Source: Ruminococcus flavefaciens 007c
GTDB lineage: Bacteria; Bacillota; Clostridia; Oscillospirales; Ruminococcaceae
NCBI RefSeq assembly: GCF_000571935.1
Contig: NZ_ATAX01000028.1
Coordinates: forward strand, 67,001 to 131,000
Length of the DNA: 64,000 nucleotides
Direction: 5' to 3'
Position 1 is the first letter of the stretch; each line of letters opens with the position of its first letter. A model generated the notes under the pieces. That model made no database searches. It was given only the letters and a program-made list of their open reading frames with translations, and had not been told where the DNA came from. Position numbers and translations under genes: made by a program. This document shows, piece after piece, positions 8,493-17,342 of this stretch.

Positions 8493-10307
8493 TCAGCTTC
8501 CGAAAATATATTTCAGCACAGTCAGGACAGTGTCGCCTACCTTCTTGGAATTGACCACTTCCTGAGCGCTGTCGGGACGATCCGTGATGATATTGTCAAC
8601 GCCCAGCGCCATCATCTTCTGCATCTCGCTCTGACGGTTGACAGTCCAGACGAAAATACGCTTTCCGTTATGGTGGGCTGAATTGACAACGCTCTGATTG
8701 ACGAAGAGGTAATTCATGCTGACTCCGTCGATATACGGGAGCTGCGCATAAGACGTTGCAGTTGCAAGATTTGCTATGAAAGCGGTCTTTATCCTGGGAT
8801 TGAGCTGCTTGACCTTTTTCAGCGCAGGATAAGAGAAGGATGTCACATAGCAGGAATTGACTATGCCATACTCCTCTATCAGCTCTACCACCTTTTCAGC
8901 GGTATGCTTGGGATCTCCCGAACGCTTTATCTCTATGTTCAGCATTATGTCCTTACCCACAAGATCAAGAACCTCTCTGAACAGAGGTATCCTTACGTCA
9001 TCGAACTCGCCGTCCTTGCTGAACCACGAGCCCGCCGAAAACTGCTGCAGCTCCTCGTAGGTATACCTGCTGAGCAGACCTTTTCCGTCCGTAGTCCTGT
9101 CCAGCTTGTCATCGTGGAAGACCACCAGCTGATCGTCCTTTGTAAGCTGCACATCAAGCTCTATATAATCCGCACCGCTGTCCATAGCAGCCTTGAAGGC
9201 AGGCATGGTATTCTCTGGAGCGACCTTTGAAAAGCCTCTGTGAGCCGTTACCTGTGTACGGCTTATAACGCCCACGTTCAGGCTGATATTGCCGCGGCTG
9301 AGCGCCTTCAGGTAGGATATGTTCATCACCAGTGCCGCAGCTGTCAGACAGCATACGATGACGGCACCGCGTTTCCTGCCGATCTTGTTCTCATTCCTGT
9401 CGGGCAGTACCAGTTCTTCTTTCTCGTTATCCTTCAGGAACTTCTCCGTCAGCCACCACATTACCGCAGGAGCCGAGAAAAAGGCAGATATGGCAGTAAA
9501 TACGCTCCAGGCGTATTTCAGCACTTTAAGAGCCGCACCGAAGGCCGCTCTCGGAGCCGAAAAGCCCTTGATAATGAATATTATCAGGAAGCTGAGTCCG
9601 AAGGTCGCAAGGCCTATTATCAGAACTACCGCCAGAGTCCACAGGAAAAGTGAGATGATCATTCTGAAGCGATGACCGCCGATCTTTTCCCTGCTCTTCT
9701 TCACACTTTCGCGGAATGAATTCTTTGTGAGCAGCAGATAGTGGATACTGTAGCTTCCGCCGATCATCAGTATTATGAACAGCAGCTGTATGAGGATATA
9801 GGCAGCAACAGCCATACCCGCGTTCACCGAGTAGAATATCCTCCTCAGCACAGGCATAAGCGGAGCCATGAACATACCTGAGGACAGCGAGAACTGTGCC
9901 AGAGGCATAAGAGCCATATAAGCCAGAAAGCTCAGTATTCCCGTGCCCTTGAAGGCCTTTCTGAAGGTCTGCACACCCGTGCGGAACATTCCGCCGATAA
10001 ATATGCGTTTCCCTTTTTCGTAGCACGAAAAGCAGGCCGCCAGTGCAGAAAGCTCCACAAAGGAGAACAGCGCATAGCAGAACAGCATCATTATAATGAC
10101 AATAATGGTTGAGGGATGTTTGAGATAAACGAGCAGATTCTCATCGTTTAGATAATTTATGCCCGAGAACTTCATAGTCAGCTTCAGCATAAGAGCCAGC
10201 ACCGGAGTGCCTATGGCCAGCAGCAGGAGCTTGAAAACAAGTTCAAAAGCAAGGAAATGGGGAGCCGCCCTCAGAAAAACTCCCGTAGATCTGAAATATT
10301 TCTTCAT
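8493..10307 (-). CDS. Membrane-anchored glycerophosphodiester phosphodiesterase
   Basis: The enzyme hydrolyses glycerophosphodiesters to glycerol-3-phosphate plus an alcohol. The N-terminal 330 or so residues hold about eight membrane segments, the glycerophosphodiesterase membrane domain found in Firmicutes GDPD proteins. The catalytic domain starts near residue 355 with VTAHRGFSKVAPENT, then IELDVQLTKDDQLVVFHDD, which supply the HR, E-x-D and H active-site residues of the GDPD family. The open frame continues to 10385, but the start at 10307 is chosen. A consensus promoter lies at 10338-10366, downstream of the longer start, and CGGAGTAAAGTG precedes this ATG. The product is 604 residues. 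Confidence 0.92.
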   Translation of the reverse strand: MKKYFRSTGVFLRAAPHFLAFELVFKLLLLAIGTPVLALMLKLTMKFSGINYLNDENLLVYLKHPSTIIVIIMMLFCYALFSFVELSALAACFSCYEKGKRIFIGGMFRTGVQTFRKAFKGTGILSFLAYMALMPLAQFSLSSGMFMAPLMPVLRRIFYSVNAGMAVAAYILIQLLFIILMIGGSYSIHYLLLTKNSFRESVKKSREKIGGHRFRMIISLFLWTLAVVLIIGLATFGLSFLIIFIIKGFSAPRAAFGAALKVLKYAWSVFTAISAFFSAPAVMWWLTEKFLKDNEKEELVLPDRNENKIGRKRGAVIVCCLTAAALVMNISYLKALSRGNISLNVGVISRTQVTAHRGFSKVAPENTMPAFKAAMDSGADYIELDVQLTKDDQLVVFHDDKLDRTTDGKGLLSRYTYEELQQFSAGSWFSKDGEFDDVRIPLFREVLDLVGKDIMLNIEIKRSGDPKHTAEKVVELIEEYGIVNSCYVTSFSYPALKKVKQLNPRIKTAFIANLATATSYAQLPYIDGVSMNYLFVNQSVVNSAHHNGKRIFVWTVNRQSEMQKMMALGVDNIITDRPDSAQEVVNSKKVGDTVLTVLKYIFGS

Positions 10308-10337
10308 CACTTTACTCCGAAAAACAGATATATTTCT

Positions 10338-10366
10338 ATTATACTTCCAACGGGCTCCGATGTCAA
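10338..10366 (-). promoter_or_regulatory. Consensus promoter of the GDPD gene
   Basis: The minus strand has TTGACA (10366-10361), a 17-base spacer and TATAAT (10343-10338), a perfect sigma-A match. The start of transcription near 10331 fixes the GDPD start codon at 10307. Confidence 0.92.
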
Positions 10367-10367
10367 T

Positions 10368-10398
10368 AAAAAATCCGCCTTTCACATGAAAAGCGGAT
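10368..10398 (-). terminator. Terminator of the first sugar-transport island
   Basis: ATCCGC (10398-10393) pairs with GCGGAT (10378-10373), with an inner TTTCA/TGAAA stem, and is followed by five further T residues on the minus strand. It lies just after the permease stop at 10404 and abuts the -35 element of the next promoter. Confidence 0.85.
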
Positions 10399-10403
10399 CA
10401 TTT

Positions 10404-11426
10404 TTATCCCACAAGGCCCGAACGCTCTATTCCCTCGGTAAAATATTTCTGGAGGAATACATACATGAGAAGTATGGGAGCTATGGAAAGCAGACAGCCC
10501 GCCTCCTTCCAGACGATCTGCTCCCTGGGACTTATCTGTACTGTCGGATCGTTGAAAAGACGTATTTTCAACTCGTTGTCAAGGTTCGTGAGCATCAGTG
10601 CCATTGTCTTTGTGTTCGTAAAGAAGGTATTGCTCACATAGTAGTCGTTCCAGTACCATACCACCGAGAACAGGAACACCGTAAGGAAGGCCGGGGCCGC
10701 ATTGGGCGCCATGACTCTCACAAAGGTCCTGAAGGGACCGCAGCCGTCGATGTATGCCGCGTCCTCTATCTCACGGGGGAGTCCCTTGAAGAACTGTCTG
10801 AATATGAGTATCATAAGTCCCGCGCGTATGCCGTTGGCAGTAAGGGCAGGCAGGTACATGGTCAGCCTGCTGTCAATGAGGTTCACCGAGAACAGTCCCT
10901 TTATTCCGAAATACCTGAACTGGGTATACAGCGGCAGGGATATTACCTGTGTCGGCACCAGTATCATCATGATAACTATTGCAAAGAATATCTTCTTGCC
11001 TTTGAATCTGAATCTTGCAAAGCCGTAGCCCGTCACCGCACAGGAGATGACCTGCACCAGAGAGCAGCCCACATTCAGTACCAGTGTATTGAACAGTGTC
11101 CTGCGGAAGTCCATAGCGTCCATGGTCTCGCGTATGACGTCAAGAGTATAGTGACGGGGTATCCACATTACGGTGGGATCGCTCATATCGCTCCGCTCCC
11201 TGAAGGCACAGCTTACCATATATATAAGAGGATACATTATGACAAAGCCCAGTCCCAGGAGAATGACAGTTCTGAAAAAAGGCCATATCCTGTCCTTTAC
11301 AGCCTTGCGGCGGAGATAGCTCCTCTCCTCCGCTGACATGGACTCTCTGCGTATGCGCTTTGCCTCCCTGCTGCCGGGGTGCTTTTTCTCCTGCACAGGC
11401 GCAGGTGCATTGATATTTTCAGCCAT
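10404..11426 (-). CDS. Carbohydrate ABC transporter permease, MalG type
   Basis: This is the inner-membrane permease of a CUT1-type sugar importer. It has six predicted membrane segments after a charged N-terminal tail of about 55 residues. The cytoplasmic EAA loop EDAAYIDGCGPFRTFVRVMAP (its first 12 residues, EDAAYIDGCGPF, near residue 240) contacts the shared ATPase. It is the last gene of a six-gene island and lies 11 bases after its partner permease. No ATPase gene is present in the island, so an MsmX-like ATPase encoded elsewhere is inferred. The substrate is unknown. Confidence 0.9.
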   Translation of the reverse strand: MAENINAPAPVQEKKHPGSREAKRIRRESMSAEERSYLRRKAVKDRIWPFFRTVILLGLGFVIMYPLIYMVSCAFRERSDMSDPTVMWIPRHYTLDVIRETMDAMDFRRTLFNTLVLNVGCSLVQVISCAVTGYGFARFRFKGKKIFFAIVIMMILVPTQVISLPLYTQFRYFGIKGLFSVNLIDSRLTMYLPALTANGIRAGLMILIFRQFFKGLPREIEDAAYIDGCGPFRTFVRVMAPNAAPAFLTVFLFSVVWYWNDYYVSNTFFTNTKTMALMLTNLDNELKIRLFNDPTVQISPREQIVWKEAGCLLSIAPILLMYVFLQKYFTEGIERSGLVG

Positions 11427-11437
11427 AACGCACCTCC

Positions 11438-12379
11438 TCAGTCATTCTCATAGTAAATGAACTTATTTACTATTGCCGATATTATGCCGACAGCTGCCAG
11501 AACTATAAGGAAATACACCCATGCCATGGCAGAAGCGCCGCCGAATTCCCACTGGTTCTTCATTGCCACGATACGGTTCATGACACTGTTCATGGGATTT
11601 GTAAAGGAATCTATCACCGTGAATATGAGATTTGCCAGAATGAACGGAGTAACATACGGGAAGGTTATCTTCCAGAAGTATTCCCATGCAGTGGCGCCCT
11701 CCAGCTGAGCCGCTTCCCTTGCGGAGGAGGGGATGTTCTGCAATGCCGCCAGAAACAGAAGTATCTGTATTCCCGAGCTCCACACTATGCCGAAGATATT
11801 GTCCGCAACAGCGATTATGAATTCGGTCATGCTCTGGCTTATTTCGTATACGCCGAGGAAGCTCAACAGATCCCCTACCATATTTGTGGAGAACATAGTC
11901 GAGAACTGCTCTGCTCCCGAATTGCCCGTAGACTCCATATCGCCGCTGATTATCCTGTATACCGGTCCCGTAGCTATGATAACGGGCAGGAAGAATACTG
12001 CTCTCGCAAGAGCTCTTCCCCTGAACTTCTGATTGAGTATGACAGCGATAAACAGTGAAAAAATAAGTATCAGCGGGGTCTTCCACAGAGTTTCCAGGAG
12101 AGTATCCAGCAGATAGTCCGTATAGTACGGATCCTCACTGAGTACGCTGAAATAGTTTTTCATGCCTATATATTTTGTACGGAGGGCTCCGGGCTCAACC
12201 GAAACATCGCAGAAGGAGTACCACAATGACTTGCCGAGAGGTATAAGGAAGAATATTACAGTCCCCACCAGCCACAGGCTTATAAAGCCGTAGCCATACA
12301 GCGATTTCCGCCTTTCATACGAAATAAGGCGGTGCTTTTTTTCCTTTTTCTCAGCAGGAGCTCCTGCTTTTCCGCTCAT
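11438..12379 (-). CDS. Carbohydrate ABC transporter permease, MalF type
   Basis: This is the second permease subunit of the same importer, 313 residues with six predicted membrane helices and a Lys-rich N-terminus (residues 1-20). The EAA loop reads REAAQLEGATAWEYFWKITF. An unusually long, polar external segment (about residues 135-175, TGNSGAEQFSTMFSTNMVGD and onward) separates two helices. It pairs with the MalG-type permease at 10404-11426 and follows the DUF5696 gene after 16 bases. Confidence 0.9.
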   Translation of the reverse strand: MSGKAGAPAEKKEKKHRLISYERRKSLYGYGFISLWLVGTVIFFLIPLGKSLWYSFCDVSVEPGALRTKYIGMKNYFSVLSEDPYYTDYLLDTLLETLWKTPLILIFSLFIAVILNQKFRGRALARAVFFLPVIIATGPVYRIISGDMESTGNSGAEQFSTMFSTNMVGDLLSFLGVYEISQSMTEFIIAVADNIFGIVWSSGIQILLFLAALQNIPSSAREAAQLEGATAWEYFWKITFPYVTPFILANLIFTVIDSFTNPMNSVMNRIVAMKNQWEFGGASAMAWVYFLIVLAAVGIISAIVNKFIYYEND

Positions 12380-12395
12380 AGAACTCTCCTCCTTC

Positions 12396-15188
12396 CTATG
12401 AAATTCCGTTAAGATCGATTACTCCGCCCTGCCAGCTGACTGTACACTCATCGAGATCGGTCACGGTCTCCGTGCCGTTGGAATAGACCGTGGTTATGGT
12501 ATTCCCGTCTCTGGTATAATCTGTAATGAAGCTGTCCGACACCGATGCCAGCATCGGCTCCAGCAGGCTGTATTCCTTGGCCGCCGTTTCGGTCCAGTAC
12601 CTGTGATTTGCATAGTACAGGCCATCGAACTCCGTGTCCTTCAGTACGTCAGCGTCCTCACAGATCATGTCAAAGCTTATGCAGCTTCCCGAAGCAGCTG
12701 CCAGAAGCGCCAGCTTTTCGGGATCGGGGCTGCTGTTGACAGCCTCCGCGGAATAGGGTATAACACCGTGGAGTACCATCTGATAAAAGGGTATATCCTC
12801 ATCAAAAAGGTCAAAACGGCTGGAGCTCACGGGAACGTCCGATATGCGGCTCACATAGGGCAGAGCGTAGGCATTGGCGCCCTCTGCAAGTATGCCCTCC
12901 CCGAGACTGCCGTCAAGCTTCGAGAAGCCCTCCTCAAGCATAGTCTCGGCCTTTGCGCGTGAAATGCTCTTTTTGCCGTAATCTCCGTACAGCGAAGTGG
13001 TCAGACTGGAAAGGGATACTCCCTTCAGCCCCTTTTTGCTGTAATTCTTCTCTATATCGCCGAAGGCCCTGCCGAAATACCTCGGTGACAGCAGAGACAT
13101 ATTCTTCCTGAACCCGTTGGGTATGCCGTAGGCTCTGTCGTAGCTCATTATCCTTGAATAGGAGCCCGAGATCCTCACAGCCGTATCCGTAAAGGAATAG
13201 TAGCCGTTACCCGAGCAGAAATCCCTGTTGTCTGACACGGGATAGAAGCTGAAGCCCTTTTCCTCCATGAGGCCGGTGAGCCTTCCGAAGTCCTTTTTGC
13301 CTCCCAGTCTCCCCGAAGGCTTTGCGTCGGTATCCACTTTGTTCCTGATACCGTCGTCGGTCCAGTTCTTATAGGATACCACCATATTGTCAACTCCGCC
13401 GTTGCTCAGACTGCTGATAATATCAGCCGCCTGACCGTAGCCCGTAACGGAAGTCTTCTGTGCAACGGGTATGCCGAGTATGGGCTTTTTCTTCATAACT
13501 CCGCCGTAAAGCCTGAGATACACTGCGACATCATCCGCCCTGCTCCTTATCCTCACACCCTGCTCCTCCAGGAGGTACTGACGGTATCTTGCGGCAATAT
13601 CCGCGTAATCCGCCCCCTTCTCAGAGATAGGGTAATAGAGCATCTCAATATCGTCGGACTTTATGCCGCCGCTCTCGAATACCGTATATCTCTCGTTGCT
13701 GCTGCCCGACATATAGAAGCTGTCGGTGCCGCGGAGCACAAAGGTGAAATTGCATATGTTATAGCTGCTGTTGGACTGCTTTGACACATTGGCGGTAAGA
13801 TAGGCGTTGGAATCGCCCTTTGCAGCCACAGCCAGCAGAGCGTTGTCCTCCTTGACGATGCCGTATACAGGCAGATATATCTGCTCCGTGACAGCTCCTC
13901 TGGTCTGGGGGACAGCCGTGACGTCTCCGCCGTAAACTCTCTGCTGATAGATATTGTTCTGGAAGGAGCGGTTGTTGTTGAAGCGTATCAGCGCACCACA
14001 GCCGTCGGGAACGACGAAATATCCCTCTTCCTTGTCCGAAGCCGCACCGAAGCTGCCCAGAACGGTCATTTCCGTGGCCACATTGGAGGATTTTGTCTCC
14101 TTTATCTCAGATACCTTCACAGCAGCCCTGAGATGATCACCCTCAAGGGTATACTCCACAGGCACACTGAAGCCTGCTCCGTTATAATCGTAAACTATCC
14201 TTATGCCGTCTTTTATGTCGCTCACCGTGAATTTACAGTCGCTATCGCTGCCCGAGCGCAGCACATTGTTGCCCGAACGGCTCAGAGGTACGCCGTATCT
14301 GAGCATATTCGAGGAGCGCAGTTCCTCTGCCAGCAGTCCCGTGGCAGCTCTGTCCTGCGAAGCCTCCAGAGGGGACGACCACCAGATATAGCCTGTTTTT
14401 CTGACTTCTATGCCGAAGACGGCGCTCCTGTCGTCGATTATCATGCGGAGCTCATCATTTTCCGCACCATATCTGAAGGCACCGAGGAAATGCTTTTTAT
14501 CCTCAGTCACCCAGGCAAAGCCCTTGTCGGACTTGTATACACGCCTGCCGTCCTCGGTGCCCCCGAAGCGGAACACCTCGCCGTTGCCTTTCATATCCCT
14601 GTCCAGAAGCTCCAGCGTCCTTCTGTCCTCCGAAAGGAAGGCGCAGCTGCTGTCCAGAGACGATATTATCTGACGCAGCCTTACCACCTTTGAAGCCTTT
14701 TCGTCGGTGACAATGAAAAATCTGCCCGCTTCACTGAGCCAGAACTTCCCGTCGCTGCATTTGCTGCCGCTTTTGAAGGACGCCGCGGCATTTCCTGTTT
14801 TCTTATCTATGATCACAAGCTCCCCCAGCTTTTTCAGCGAGGTGATCTTATCCGCAAGGAGCTGCTGCTCCTCGGTATAGTCCTTTTTGTTTTCGGGCTT
14901 GCCGCCTGCCTTCTCCCAGAGTGCATCGTCGAAGTCCTTATCCTTGTGATAAACGTCAAAGCCGTCGGCAGAGCCTATCTTATCCAGATATTTCTCAGCG
15001 TCCTCTGCCGAGAGCTCCGCTTTCTCCTTTGTTTCCGTCCGCTTTGCCTTTTCGGCGGGCTTTTCCTCCTCCGCCGCGGTATCAGCGGCAGTATTCTCCG
15101 TGGTATCCTCTGCATAGACGGTACCCGATACAGTCATAGCCGCAGCCGCTGCAAGGCACAGCAGGAGCTGTTTTATACTTCTGCTCAT
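12396..15188 (-). CDS. Large secreted DUF5696-type protein of a sugar-transport island
   Basis: The 930-residue protein has a Sec signal peptide ending near VSGTVYA, then an acidic Ala/Glu/Lys-rich linker (to about residue 65). The long extracytoplasmic region carries no catalytic motif I can name. The overall sequence and context fit the DUF5696 family, which occurs beside YIP1, NHL and CUT1 transporter genes in Firmicutes. A glycan-processing or glycan-binding role is plausible by context only. The ATG at 15188 is preferred over the in-frame GTG at 15194, because AGAGG lies eight bases before the ATG and only two before the GTG. No C-terminal anchor is seen. Confidence 0.7.
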   Translation of the reverse strand: MSRSIKQLLLCLAAAAAMTVSGTVYAEDTTENTAADTAAEEEKPAEKAKRTETKEKAELSAEDAEKYLDKIGSADGFDVYHKDKDFDDALWEKAGGKPENKKDYTEEQQLLADKITSLKKLGELVIIDKKTGNAAASFKSGSKCSDGKFWLSEAGRFFIVTDEKASKVVRLRQIISSLDSSCAFLSEDRRTLELLDRDMKGNGEVFRFGGTEDGRRVYKSDKGFAWVTEDKKHFLGAFRYGAENDELRMIIDDRSAVFGIEVRKTGYIWWSSPLEASQDRAATGLLAEELRSSNMLRYGVPLSRSGNNVLRSGSDSDCKFTVSDIKDGIRIVYDYNGAGFSVPVEYTLEGDHLRAAVKVSEIKETKSSNVATEMTVLGSFGAASDKEEGYFVVPDGCGALIRFNNNRSFQNNIYQQRVYGGDVTAVPQTRGAVTEQIYLPVYGIVKEDNALLAVAAKGDSNAYLTANVSKQSNSSYNICNFTFVLRGTDSFYMSGSSNERYTVFESGGIKSDDIEMLYYPISEKGADYADIAARYRQYLLEEQGVRIRSRADDVAVYLRLYGGVMKKKPILGIPVAQKTSVTGYGQAADIISSLSNGGVDNMVVSYKNWTDDGIRNKVDTDAKPSGRLGGKKDFGRLTGLMEEKGFSFYPVSDNRDFCSGNGYYSFTDTAVRISGSYSRIMSYDRAYGIPNGFRKNMSLLSPRYFGRAFGDIEKNYSKKGLKGVSLSSLTTSLYGDYGKKSISRAKAETMLEEGFSKLDGSLGEGILAEGANAYALPYVSRISDVPVSSSRFDLFDEDIPFYQMVLHGVIPYSAEAVNSSPDPEKLALLAAASGSCISFDMICEDADVLKDTEFDGLYYANHRYWTETAAKEYSLLEPMLASVSDSFITDYTRDGNTITTVYSNGTETVTDLDECTVSWQGGVIDLNGIS

Positions 15189-15200
15189 ACGCACCGCCTC

Positions 15201-15830
15201 TCAGACTCTCGCCCGATAGGAGAGCTCTGTATAAAGGGTGGATATGAATATTATCACCTGCTGTATCAGTGAAAGGAAGAGCACCAGCAGGAACAGCATC
15301 ACGAACATTGCCGCTACCGTCAGTATTATAGCAAATACCGTCTTGCCGAAGGAATACTGATGCACGGACTTTACCGCCGAGAACAGCAGCATCGCCGTCC
15401 AGCACACCCCCGCTATCTTTATAATATCCATAAAGACCATCTCGTCCCGTATGAGCAGATGCGACAGTATAACGTTCAGGTACAGCTGCACCGTATAGGG
15501 TATAAGGGCATAGGCGCTGTAAATACAGATATTCTTCAGAGTGCCCTCACCGTCAAGGAGGGTACACACAGCCCAGTTGCCCAGCGTCCACACACCGAAG
15601 AGCACAAAGCTCCTGACGATATACGGGATTATATTGAAGTTCTTGTCATAGGAGATATAAAACTGAAAGCCGTACAGCCTGCCGTAGGCTATCTCTCCGA
15701 AAAAGAGCAGCAATATGATGAACAGGGCTATTTTAAGGGAACCCGACTTCTTCCAGCGCATATCCTCAAAGCCCTCGACAGGGTGCATGACTGCGTGCTT
15801 CACCCACTGCTTCTGTGTGAGATCCATCAT
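15201..15830 (-). CDS. YIP1 family membrane protein
   Basis: The 209-residue protein has the typical YIP1-family cytoplasmic start (AVMHPVEGFEDMRWKKSGS, about residues 13-31) followed by five hydrophobic segments. Members of this family are small polytopic membrane proteins of undefined function that recur beside carbohydrate importers in clostridia and Paenibacillus. The start overlaps the stop of the upstream NHL gene by four bases (ATGA), so translation is coupled. A scaffold or chaperone role for the neighbouring exoproteins is only a guess. Confidence 0.8.
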   Translation of the reverse strand: MMDLTQKQWVKHAVMHPVEGFEDMRWKKSGSLKIALFIILLLFFGEIAYGRLYGFQFYISYDKNFNIIPYIVRSFVLFGVWTLGNWAVCTLLDGEGTLKNICIYSAYALIPYTVQLYLNVILSHLLIRDEMVFMDIIKIAGVCWTAMLLFSAVKSVHQYSFGKTVFAIILTVAAMFVMLFLLVLFLSLIQQVIIFISTLYTELSYRARV

Positions 15831-17341
15831 GGCTGCTCCTCCTTTCCTTTCACGTCAGATCTGCTGCCGTGCTTTTTTCTGTATCTGCCTCCTGCGAACA
15901 AAGCGGCTACCATCAGCGCAAGCACAGCGGCAATGGCTGTAAAATGTTCCTTCAGGAACTCTCTTCGCCTTCCCTCGAAGGCCTTGTTGTATATTTTGCC
16001 TGCGTCCGCAAGCTTTGCATACTTCATAGCGCCCTTGTAGTCGCCCTTGCGAAGAAGAGCGGCAGCCACGCCCTCATAGGCTCTGTTGTAGTTGCCGTCC
16101 CGTCTCAGGACCTCCTGCCACGGACCGAGGGCTTCCTCGTAATATCCCGAATTATGGAGAGCCGCCGCCTCATGGACGATCTTTCCGAAGGAGGTCTCCC
16201 TGAATACGGTGATCGTATCCTTCATTGAGTCCAGAACATAGAGATCGCTGCCCAGTGACTCCACCGCCGCCACATGATCAAAGCCTCCTGTCTGCTTGGC
16301 AAGGGTGCCGGTGATAAACAGCAGGTTGCAGTCCTCATCATACTGAAAGACTCTGCCCGTGGTGAAGTCGAGACAGTTTATACAGCCGTCCGTGGATACA
16401 TCTATATCCACTATGGAAGGCGCCATTATCTTGTTCTTTGTGGTGGCGTACATGGGAGTATTATCCCCGAAGGACAGCTCCAGGTCGGCGAATATGTTCT
16501 TTCCTGCCGCATTGAGCTTTTTGACCGTATCGGTAGTCTGAGTGCCCGAAGCTGTGCAGGTAAAGATGAAATCTCTATCAATATCAAAGCCTGTAATACC
16601 TGTGGGGACTGTTCTTGTCCTGTGAGTCTTTTTCTCGTCGGACATGAATATGCTCCTGATATAATTCCCGATTATCGCAGCCGTAGGCTCCACACGGTTC
16701 GCACCGTAAAAGCCGCTGAAGCTGCCGTCGGGAGCGAACATGGCAGCACCTGTGGTTATATTACCCAGCACCACATACACATTTCCCGCCTTGTCGGCGA
16801 TGACTTTCTGAGGCAGGAAGGTACGCCTCTGGTCGTAGACCTCTGATTGGGGCTTGGTGATCTCCCCCTGAACATTGCCGTCCTTGTCGGAAATGAGCAC
16901 ACGGGAATTATCGCTGTCGGCAATGTAGATATTGCCGTTCACAGCGGATACAAAGATGCCCATGGGTTTATTCAGCCTTGTTTCCGAGCCATCGGGCATA
17001 GTGAAGCTGTCGTATACATGGACAGTCTCCCTCAGCTCACTGTCTGCGGCGATTATCCTGTTGTTGCCCGTATCGGCGATATACAGCACATTATCGCTGT
17101 CAAAGAACAGATCCTGAGGATCGCTGAGAGCTCCCACTCCCAGATCGTAGCCCGATACCGCACGTTCCGCGGTATAGCCTGCCTGTGAGGGGACAGCGTC
17201 GCCCCAGCGGTCATAGTTATAGCTCTCATAGGGCTCTCCCGAAGCCGAAGCTCCCAGGGAGCACACCGAGGCTGCAAGTGCGGCAAGTACAGCGACTGCA
17301 GCCCTTTTAAAAAATCTATGCACTTGCCTCACTCCTTTCAT
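15827..17341 (-). CDS. Secreted NHL-repeat beta-propeller protein with C-terminal helical repeats and membrane anchor
   Basis: A signal peptide (hydrophobic AVAVLAALAASVCSLGASA) precedes NHL repeats recognisable as LSDPQDLFFDSDNVLYIADT (about 75-95) and KPMGIFVSAVNGNIYIADSD (about 125-145). These are propeller blades that usually bind ligands or proteins. Residues about 390-460 look like TPR helices (NSGYYEEALGPWQEVLRRDG). A final hydrophobic segment with a basic end (about 468-490) is a membrane anchor. The start at 17341 is preferred: the upstream stop reads TGA-T-ATG, giving coupling, while the longer frame would begin at TTG 17353. The protein is 504 residues. Confidence 0.8.
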   Translation of the reverse strand: MKGVRQVHRFFKRAAVAVLAALAASVCSLGASASGEPYESYNYDRWGDAVPSQAGYTAERAVSGYDLGVGALSDPQDLFFDSDNVLYIADTGNNRIIAADSELRETVHVYDSFTMPDGSETRLNKPMGIFVSAVNGNIYIADSDNSRVLISDKDGNVQGEITKPQSEVYDQRRTFLPQKVIADKAGNVYVVLGNITTGAAMFAPDGSFSGFYGANRVEPTAAIIGNYIRSIFMSDEKKTHRTRTVPTGITGFDIDRDFIFTCTASGTQTTDTVKKLNAAGKNIFADLELSFGDNTPMYATTKNKIMAPSIVDIDVSTDGCINCLDFTTGRVFQYDEDCNLLFITGTLAKQTGGFDHVAAVESLGSDLYVLDSMKDTITVFRETSFGKIVHEAAALHNSGYYEEALGPWQEVLRRDGNYNRAYEGVAAALLRKGDYKGAMKYAKLADAGKIYNKAFEGRRREFLKEHFTAIAAVLALMVAALFAGGRYRKKHGSRSDVKGKEEQP

Positions 17342-17342
17342 A

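Noticed and set aside
10308..10385. Longer start for the GDPD gene
   Set aside because: A perfect promoter lies within this stretch, so it cannot be translated from that transcript.
10257..11336. 359-codon plus-strand open frame
   Set aside because: It is antisense to a well-supported permease with EAA motif and starts inside the promoter and terminator region of neighbouring genes.
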